Below, piece after piece: positions 61,198-64,000 of a stretch of DNA of 64,000 bases. The notes below the pieces were generated by a model. That model saw only the letters and a program-made list of their open reading frames with translations. It did not search any database and was not told the DNA's origin. Both the position numbers and the translations under genes were made by a program. Source of the DNA: Sulfitobacter sp. THAF37 (lineage in GTDB: Bacteria > Pseudomonadota > Alphaproteobacteria > Rhodobacterales > Rhodobacteraceae); NCBI RefSeq assembly GCF_009363555.1, contig NZ_CP045372.1, positions 1,240,001 to 1,304,000 on the forward strand, given 5' to 3'. Each line of letters begins with the position of its first letter. Positions within the stretch are counted from its first letter, which is position 1.

Positions 61198-61205
61198 CGC
61201 GCCCT

Positions 61206-61464
61206 AGGCTCAGGACCCCTTAATTCTATACGCTTAGTTTGACAGATTTGTCCGCAGAAAAGAAGCATCTGCGCAGGAATAGTGGTTCTATTTCAAACAG
61301 ATGCGCCGCAGGCTGTGGGAAAATCCGTCAAACCCGAAGGGCGGCGATTTCACTTCCACGTCTTGGGTCGCTTGCAAATAGAACCACTATTTGCTGCGCG
61401 CCCCAAACCATTGAAATTTCGTGAAATCGCCGCTGAGCATATAGAATTAAGGGGTCCAGAGCCT
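61206..61464. mobile_element. Non-coding element with long terminal inverted repeats (MITE-like)
   Basis: The 25-base ends at 61206-61230 and 61440-61464 are inverted repeats with one mismatch (core GGACCCCTTAATTCTATA and its complement); similarity continues imperfectly to 32 bases. Each end is flanked by TA (TA-GGCTC and GAGCC-TA), as left by TA-targeting transposition. Inside are three more inverted pairs: 61237-61249 with 61321-61333 (12 of 13), 61278-61293 with 61376-61391 (16 of 16) and 61341-61353 with 61421-61433 (13 of 13), in crossing order. No convincing transposase frame. It fills the space between the ccrM terminator and the DUF1194 stop codon. Confidence 0.75.
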
Positions 61465-61466
61465 AA

Positions 61467-62285
61467 TCAGGGCAGGAAGTTGCGGCTGCCGAAGAAATCT
61501 TCCCATATCTTTTCACCCACCCTGCAGTCGCGCGGATCGCGGGCCTGCGCAGGGATGACCTGCGCCTCTGGCCTATGTCCCGCGATCTCCAACACCAGCT
61601 TGCGCTTCACCGCATCGCCGAAATCGCTCCATTGGACGACAGGAATGACAAAAGCGCCGGGCCCCCCGATGACGCAGCTCTGGTAGTAGATATCGAGATT
61701 GGGCAGGTTGAACTGGGAATAGGCCCCGTCGTCCGTCATCAGGGGCAGCCCGTTGATCGTGATGCCCCGCGCCAGCACGTCGTCCCGCGCAAAGGTCACG
61801 CCGGGGCCAAAGTTGTTCGGCCCGTCGCCCGAGATGTCGATCACCCGTCGCAGACCGGCGAACTGGTTCGTCTCGATCAGCTCTGCCCCGAAAGCCAGCG
61901 CCCCCGAGATCGAGGTGCGGCGCAGGGCGGGATCCTGCCTTGCGGTCAGTTGCCGCGCAAAATCGCGCAGGTCGTCGCGTGTCGTGACCACGCGCCAGTC
62001 GACAATCACCTGCTGCGAACCCGCCCATTCCACATAGGTCAACGCCACGTTCTGCAACAGCCCGGACTGTACGGCGGCAAAGACTTCGGAGGACCCCAGT
62101 GCCTCGGCATAGCCGCGGCGCTGCAGCTCCAGTTCCGCCTGTGACATCGAGCGCGACACATCGACCATCAGCACCAGCTCAAGGTCGACTTCGACCGTCT
62201 GCGCCGCGGCACGAGAAAGGAGTCCTGGAAACAGGGCAACGAACAGGGCCAGAAGACCCTGGATCAGGCGCAGTCGGTTTACCAT
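61467..62285 (-). CDS. DUF1194 von Willebrand type A domain protein
   Basis: Exported protein of 272 aa with a signal peptide (about 1-28, ending SRAAAQT) and a VWA domain of the DUF1194 family. The metal-site motif DVSRSMSQAE (MIDAS) begins near residue 42, TSISGALAFGAEL supplies the Thr/Ser position and DISGDGPNN the later Asp. Several Cys near the C terminus (YYQSCVIGG, DPRDCRVG) may form a disulphide. The family is common in Rhodobacteraceae; a role in envelope protein complexes is assumed from VWA relatives. Its stop codon lies two bases from the MITE-like element, so the 3' end may have been shaped by that insertion. Confidence 0.88.
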   Translation of the reverse strand: MVNRLRLIQGLLALFVALFPGLLSRAAAQTVEVDLELVLMVDVSRSMSQAELELQRRGYAEALGSSEVFAAVQSGLLQNVALTYVEWAGSQQVIVDWRVVTTRDDLRDFARQLTARQDPALRRTSISGALAFGAELIETNQFAGLRRVIDISGDGPNNFGPGVTFARDDVLARGITINGLPLMTDDGAYSQFNLPNLDIYYQSCVIGGPGAFVIPVVQWSDFGDAVKRKLVLEIAGHRPEAQVIPAQARDPRDCRVGEKIWEDFFGSRNFLP

Positions 62286-62372
62286 GTGAAAACGCTAGGG
62301 CGTCGTCGGCATCCTGTAAATCGTCACACGACACCGATCACGATCAGTTCAACCGGCACCTGCTGCCCGGTT

Positions 62373-63524
62373 TCAGCGGGGCAGGGGTGTGGTGTGTTTG
62401 TTATAGGGCGCCCAATCGGTGATTTCGGGATAATACATCGCGCGCCATTTACGCACGCGGGGATTCATGATGCGCCGCCAGACGGGCGGGACCATCGCGG
62501 CCATCGTCATCACCGGATAGCCGTACGGCAGCTGCGGGGCCGTATCAGCACCGTAGGTCTGCAGCACCGGAAAGCGGCGGTCCGGCTTGTAGTGGTGGTC
62601 GGAATGCCGTTGCAGGTTGATCAGCAGCCAGTTCGACGCCTTGTGCGCCGCGTTCCAGGAATGACGCGGCTGTACATGCTCGTACTTGCCGTCGCCCAGG
62701 TGCTTGCGGGTCAGCCCGTAGTGTTCGATGTAGTTCACCAGCTCCAGCTGCCAGATCGCGACACCCGCCTGCACCAGGAACAAAAGCAGCCCGGACCATC
62801 CCCCCAGCAGCAGCGCCAGCAGCAGGCAGAACAATTGCAGCCCCCAGTATTTGAAGAACGGGTTCGACAGGTCGGTCCAGGGCAGATCCTTGCGTGCCAG
62901 CATCGCCTTTTCAGCGTGGAACGCGGAGACCAGAGAGTCGCGCAGGACCCGCGGGTAGAAACGGTGAAAGCCCTCGTTGTACCGTGCGGTCACGGTGTCG
63001 CGGGGCGTGCCGACATAGCGGTGATGCACCAGCAGGTGTTCCGACCGGAAGTGCGAATAAAGCACCATCGCCAGCAGGGCATCGGCGAGGAACCTCTCCA
63101 GCCGGTTTTTCTGATGCATCAACTCGTGTGAATAGTTGATGCCCACGGTGCCGGTGATCACGCCAACGCCGAAGAACACCATGAACCGCTCGAACCCGTT
63201 CAGGTGCTCGGCCTGCGGCACGTACCAGACCAGACCGAACAGCGTCAGGAACTGCGCCGGAACCCAGATCAGCGTGACCAGCCGGTACCAGAACAGATCG
63301 CTCTCCGTTGCCGACAGGTCCGCGTTGTCCAGGTTCAGCCCCACGACCGCGTCCAGCAGCGTAAAAAGATACCAGGTGATCAGAGGCAGCAGGATCACGG
63401 TCCAGCCGCCGTAGAATGCCGTGACCCAGGCCAGCGGAATCAAGCCAAGCGACAGCCAGAAGGGCAGCGCCCGCGTCGCACGGGCCAGTTCCTTGGGCGG
63501 GAGGATGGTGCCTTGCATCGTCAT
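62373..63524 (-). CDS. alkB: Alkane 1-monooxygenase
   Basis: Membrane diiron hydroxylase of 383 aa of the AlkB type that oxidises medium-chain n-alkanes at the terminal carbon. The histidine motifs are visible in order: HELMHQ (about residue 138), EHLLVHHRYVG, NYIEHYGL and LQRHSDHHYKP, together supplying the diiron ligands, between about six membrane helices. It needs a rubredoxin and rubredoxin reductase, which are not encoded here. The ATG at 63524 has AGAGGT nearby; a second ATG six bases downstream is possible. Single gene upstream of the DUF1194 gene on the same strand. Confidence 0.93.
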   Translation of the reverse strand: MTMQGTILPPKELARATRALPFWLSLGLIPLAWVTAFYGGWTVILLPLITWYLFTLLDAVVGLNLDNADLSATESDLFWYRLVTLIWVPAQFLTLFGLVWYVPQAEHLNGFERFMVFFGVGVITGTVGINYSHELMHQKNRLERFLADALLAMVLYSHFRSEHLLVHHRYVGTPRDTVTARYNEGFHRFYPRVLRDSLVSAFHAEKAMLARKDLPWTDLSNPFFKYWGLQLFCLLLALLLGGWSGLLLFLVQAGVAIWQLELVNYIEHYGLTRKHLGDGKYEHVQPRHSWNAAHKASNWLLINLQRHSDHHYKPDRRFPVLQTYGADTAPQLPYGYPVMTMAAMVPPVWRRIMNPRVRKWRAMYYPEITDWAPYNKHTTPLPR

Positions 63525-63576
63525 GCGCGGACCTCTTTGTCTCGTCAGCCATTCCTTACCGCAGCTTGCTGCACGA

Positions 63577-64000
63577 TCATAGGCTCTGAAGGGCGGCGGC
63601 CTGCGACAAATCGAACGCCTTGCGCATCACCGTGGGCAGGTCGGAGGGGCGGAAATCGCTCCGCGTTACGAAACGCCCCCGCTCAGCCGCGGCATCCATG
63701 CCGACCGTCGCAGTCCTGATGGACAGGATCAGATGGAAATGGGTGAATGTATGGCGCACCTCGCCATTCAGATCCCGCCATTCGGCATCGACCGGCGGGG
63801 TGCCCTCGGGGCGATCCGTGTCGATGTCGTGCCAGTCCGATCCGGGCCACCCCAGCATTCCACCCAGCAGCCCCTTTTCCGGCCGCGTCTCCAGCAGCCA
63901 GGCGCCGTCGGTCCGCTGCGCCAGGTACAGGGTGCCATGCCGCACGGGTTTGGGCTTTTTCGGGGTTTTCATTGGCAGCAGGGGGGCCGTTCCCTCGGCT
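63577..64000 (-). CDS. mutY: A/G-specific adenine glycosylase MutY, C-terminal part (5' end outside window)
   Basis: The frame is open beyond the window edge at 64000 with no start codon of its own; the visible roughly 141 residues are the C-terminal NUDIX-like domain of MutY, which recognises 8-oxoguanine opposite adenine. Recognisable blocks are KPVRHGTLYLAQRTDGAWLLETRPEKGLLGGMLGWPGSDW and VRHTFTHFHLILSI. Residues upstream of the internal Met (APLLPMKTPKKP) continue the linker from the glycosylase domain, so the Met is not the start. The catalytic helix-hairpin-helix and Fe-S parts lie outside the window. Confidence 0.88.
   Translation of the reverse strand, partial: AEGTAPLLPMKTPKKPKPVRHGTLYLAQRTDGAWLLETRPEKGLLGGMLGWPGSDWHDIDTDRPEGTPPVDAEWRDLNGEVRHTFTHFHLILSIRTATVGMDAAAERGRFVTRSDFRPSDLPTVMRKAFDLSQAAALQSL

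Noticed and set aside
61239..61424. Short frame inside the terminal-repeat element as a possible transposase remnant
   Set aside because: Only about 61 codons, Cys/Arg/Ser-rich, with no DDE or HTH pattern and crossing the internal repeats; more likely random.

Overview
The window is a stretch of chromosome from a high-GC alphaproteobacterium, most likely a member of the Rhodobacteraceae (Roseobacter group). The evidence is the combination of a CcrM-type GANTC methyltransferase beside RNase HII, DUF1285, DUF2794, DUF1194, a zf-CHCC zinc-finger protein, a BatA/DUF4159-DUF58-MoxR chain, ZapE, and dense operons whose genes overlap by four bases (ATGA). The species cannot be named from sequence reading alone. 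No rRNA, tRNA, CRISPR array, prophage or complete insertion sequence was seen.

Layout. 1-7.3 kb: envelope defence and metal genes on the plus strand (alpha-2-macroglobulin, cut by the window edge; PBP1C; DUF1007; NicO exporter). 7.2-14 kb: a four-gene minus-strand chain, MoxR > DUF58 > BatA/DUF4159 > membrane glutamine-amidotransferase-like protein. 14-24.5 kb: mostly housekeeping genes (DUF1285, hydroxypyruvate isomerase, DUF2798, membrane spermidine-synthase-like protein, polA, zf-CHCC, gpmI, EnvC-like, CtpA), closed by a clear terminator. 24.7-31.4 kb: a visibly AT-richer DUF1963 gene, two conserved hypotheticals, a lipoprotein, ilvD, and a divergent WYL regulator/RidA pair. 31.6-35.6 kb: a two-gene unit encoding an ABC-transporter-like protein whose nucleotide-binding residues are all lost, fused to a cyclic-nucleotide-binding domain and coupled to a CPBP (CAAX-type) membrane protease. 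This is the most unusual system in the window.

35.6-45.7 kb: accD-folC, a small membrane protein, zapE, a major facilitator, ornithine-cyclodeaminase-like/HAD genes, DUF188/S-formylglutathione hydrolase, an AEC carrier divergent from a TetR regulator with a palindromic operator candidate, and an I78-type lipoprotein. 45.7-51.4 kb: paaK-paaI, DUF2794, NlpC/P60 peptidase with M17 aminopeptidase, and carbonic anhydrase. 51.4-59.1 kb: DUF4139, asd with a UUCG terminator, DUF3095 (nucleotidyl-cyclase-like), MFS/HpaI aldolase, a membrane-anchored winged-helix protein overlapping a small secreted protein, and a basic secreted protein. 59.2-64 kb: rnhB, ccrM with three GANTC sites in its leader, a 259-bp non-coding element with long terminal inverted repeats and TA flanks, a DUF1194 von Willebrand protein, alkane monooxygenase and the C-terminal part of mutY.

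Many long open frames lie antisense to real genes. They are codon-bias shadows and are not annotated. Start codons were moved inward where a Shine-Dalgarno sequence, a four-base overlap or family length supported it.
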